Assembly: GCA_031279575.1 (NCBI GenBank)
Contig: JAITIG010000203.1
Location: 1 to 6,251 of the forward strand
Length of the DNA stretch: 6,251 nucleotides
From: Bifidobacteriaceae bacterium
GTDB lineage: Bacteria > Actinomycetota > Actinomycetes > Actinomycetales > WQXJ01
Reading direction: 5' to 3'
In this document: piece by piece, positions 4,792 to 6,251 of the stretch
Numbering within the stretch: the stretch's first letter is position 1
Layout of the letters: the number at the start of each line of letters is the position of its first letter
The notes under the pieces: generated by a model
Seen by the model: the letters and a program-made list of their open reading frames with translations, nothing else
Database searches by the model: none
Told to the model about the DNA's origin: nothing
Position numbers and translations under genes: made by a program

Positions 4792-6251
4792 ATGGAACAC
4801 GCGCCGCCCGCTCTGATAGATCTGACCCGTTTGCCCTCCCTGGCGCCCGCCTTGCGGGACGGGGAGGAGGCCCCGCCCGGCCCGGCGGACGCCGCCCAGG
4901 CCGCCCAGGCCGCCCAGGCCGCCCAGGCCGCCGAGCGCCTGCTCGAGGGGCTGAACGCGGAGCAGAAGGCGGCCGTGACCCACCGGGGCACGCCGCTGCT
5001 GATTGTGGCCGGGGCCGGCTCGGGCAAGACCAGGGTGCTGACCCGGCGCATCGCCTACCTGCTGGCCACCGGCCAGGCCCGCCCGGGGGAGATCATCGCC
5101 ATCACCTTCACCAACAAGGCCGCCGCCGAGATGCGCCAGCGGGTCGAGCGCCTGGTCGGCCCCAGGGCGCGGGCCATGTGGGTGAGCACCTTCCACTCGG
5201 CCTGCGTGCGCATCCTGCGCCGCGAGGCGGAGCAGTTGGGGTTGAAGAAGTCTTTCTCCATCTACGACGCGCAGGATTCGCTCCGCCTGATCGCGCTGGT
5301 GGCCCAAGAGTTGAACCTGGACCCGAAGAAGACCCCGCCCAGGGCGCTGGCGAACCGGATCTCAAACTTGAAGAACGAGTTGGTGGACCACGAGTCCTAC
5401 GCCGCGACCGCCGCGCGCGCCAACCCCGTCGAGCGCGCCACAGCCGATGTCTACGCCCTCTACCAGGCCCGCCTCCAAGCCGCCCACGCGCTTGACTTCG
5501 ACGACTTGATAATGCAGACGGTCAACCTGCTCCAGGCCTTCCCCGGGGTTGGCCAGCACTACCGGCGGCGCTTCCGCCACGTCCTGGTGGACGAGTACCA
5601 GGACACCAACCACGCCCAATACGTCCTGGTCAGGGAGTTGACCGGGGTCGGCGCGGACGCCAGCGCCCGGGGCGGCTACGAGCCGGCCCAGCTGACCGTG
5701 GTGGGGGACTCAGACCAGTCGATCTACGCCTTCCGGGGCGCCACCATCAGGAACATCACCGAGTTTGAGACTGATTACCCCGATGCCGCCACCATTTTGC
5801 TGGAGCAGAACTACCGTTCCACGCAGAACATTTTGACCGCCGCCAACGCGGTCATCGCGCCCAACCGGGCCGGCCGCCGCCGGCGCTTGTGGACGGCGGT
5901 GGGGGACGGCCCCAAGGTGGTGGGCTATGTGGCGGACAACGAGCACGACGAAGCCCAGTTCATCGCCCGGGAGTTGGACGCCTTGGCGGACCAGCACGCC
6001 CTGCGCCCGGCCGATGCCGCCGTCTTCTACCGCACCAACGCCCAGTCGCGCGCCTTGGAGGAGGTTTTCATCCGCAGCGGCATCCCCTACCGGGTGGTGG
6101 GCGGCACCCGCTTCTACGAGCGCCGCGAGGTGCGCGACGCCATCGCCTATCTGCGCGCGGTCGACAACCCGGACGATGCCGTCTCGGCGCGGCGCATCTT
6201 CAACGTGCCCAAGCGCGGCCTGGGCGCCCAGGCGGAGGCGGCGGTCCAGGC
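4792..6251 (+). CDS. pcrA: ATP-dependent DNA helicase PcrA/UvrD1 (5' part)
   Basis: This is a superfamily 1A 3'-to-5' DNA helicase for nucleotide-excision repair, removal of RecA filaments and resolution of replication-transcription conflicts. The frame is open from ATG 4792 to the window edge: 486 codons, about 60% of the usual 750-830 residues. Visible motifs in order are the Q motif LNAEQKAAV (54-62), Walker A GAGSGKT (74-80, Lys79), Ia AITFTNKAAAEM (103-114), Ib STFHS (132-136), Walker B VDEYQD (266-271), III GDSDQSIYAFRGA (305-317) and IV LEQNYRST (337-344). VFYRTNAQSRALEE is at 411-424. Motifs V and VI lie beyond the window. GDxDQSIYAFRGA favours PcrA/UvrD1 over the actinobacterial UvrD2 type. 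A non-conserved N-terminal extension of about 50 residues carries an Ala/Gln repeat. The gap of 41 bases after dhaM, with a hairpin and its own -10 box, suggests independent transcription. Confidence 0.95.
   Translation, partial: MEHAPPALIDLTRLPSLAPALRDGEEAPPGPADAAQAAQAAQAAQAAERLLEGLNAEQKAAVTHRGTPLLIVAGAGSGKTRVLTRRIAYLLATGQARPGEIIAITFTNKAAAEMRQRVERLVGPRARAMWVSTFHSACVRILRREAEQLGLKKSFSIYDAQDSLRLIALVAQELNLDPKKTPPRALANRISNLKNELVDHESYAATAARANPVERATADVYALYQARLQAAHALDFDDLIMQTVNLLQAFPGVGQHYRRRFRHVLVDEYQDTNHAQYVLVRELTGVGADASARGGYEPAQLTVVGDSDQSIYAFRGATIRNITEFETDYPDAATILLEQNYRSTQNILTAANAVIAPNRAGRRRRLWTAVGDGPKVVGYVADNEHDEAQFIARELDALADQHALRPADAAVFYRTNAQSRALEEVFIRSGIPYRVVGGTRFYERREVRDAIAYLRAVDNPDDAVSARRIFNVPKRGLGAQAEAAVQ
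4894..4929 (+). repeat. 9-bp repeat x4 in the PcrA N-terminal extension
   Basis: Four exact head-to-tail copies of GCCCAGGCC encode four Ala-Gln-Ala units (residues 35-46) just before the helicase core begins. Both DNA and protein repeat perfectly and the period keeps the frame. The segment is probably helical or flexible and lies outside every helicase motif. Copy number could vary between strains. Confidence 0.95.

Noticed and set aside
3595..5307. Long open frame on the - strand (570 codons) opposite dhaL, dhaM and the pcrA start
   Set aside because: It crosses three unrelated + strand genes and the gap between two of them, and has no domain-like sequence; it is a shadow of GC-rich coding DNA.

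Overview
The window is very GC-rich (roughly 70% or more by eye) and uses GTG starts. It has TANNNT-type -10 boxes and TTG as a common leucine codon. The helicase at the right end has the UvrD1/PcrA signature GDSDQSIYAFRGA. Together these suggest a high-GC Gram-positive bacterium (Actinomycetota); I cannot name a family or genus from the sequence alone.

All genes lie on the + strand in three apparent transcription units. (1) 38-2022: an OmpR/PhoB-type response regulator with an unusually long Gly/Ala-rich linker. Its stop overlaps by one base the start of a two-transmembrane HAMP sensor histidine kinase. (2) 2023-2389: a gene-free stretch. It holds a perfect GC-rich palindrome just after the kinase stop, a clean 25-bp tandem repeat (four units) bracketed by two identical 22-bp sequences, a candidate promoter and a good ribosome binding site. 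(3) 2390-4750: dhaK-dhaL-dhaM, packed with gaps of 4 and 2 bases. It encodes a PEP:PTS-dependent dihydroxyacetone kinase; DhaM is the short EIIA-HPr form without an Enzyme I domain. (4) 4751-4791: a short gap with an inverted repeat and a candidate -10 box. (5) 4792-6251: the first 486 codons of the SF1A helicase PcrA/UvrD1, cut by the window edge.

Functionally, DhaK binds dihydroxyacetone, DhaL carries ADP that is rephosphorylated in place, and DhaM passes phosphate from the PTS to DhaL. The product is dihydroxyacetone phosphate, which enters glycolysis. The cell must supply Enzyme I (and perhaps general HPr) from elsewhere. The two-component pair and the helicase have no obvious biochemical link to the kinase, and no DhaR/DhaS-type regulator is present.

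I did not find an undescribed system. The most notable signals are the intergenic repeat block, a TAGGCT hexamer placed ahead of each of the three transcription units, and a recurring pattern of short tandem duplications that have inserted low-complexity linkers into three of the six proteins.
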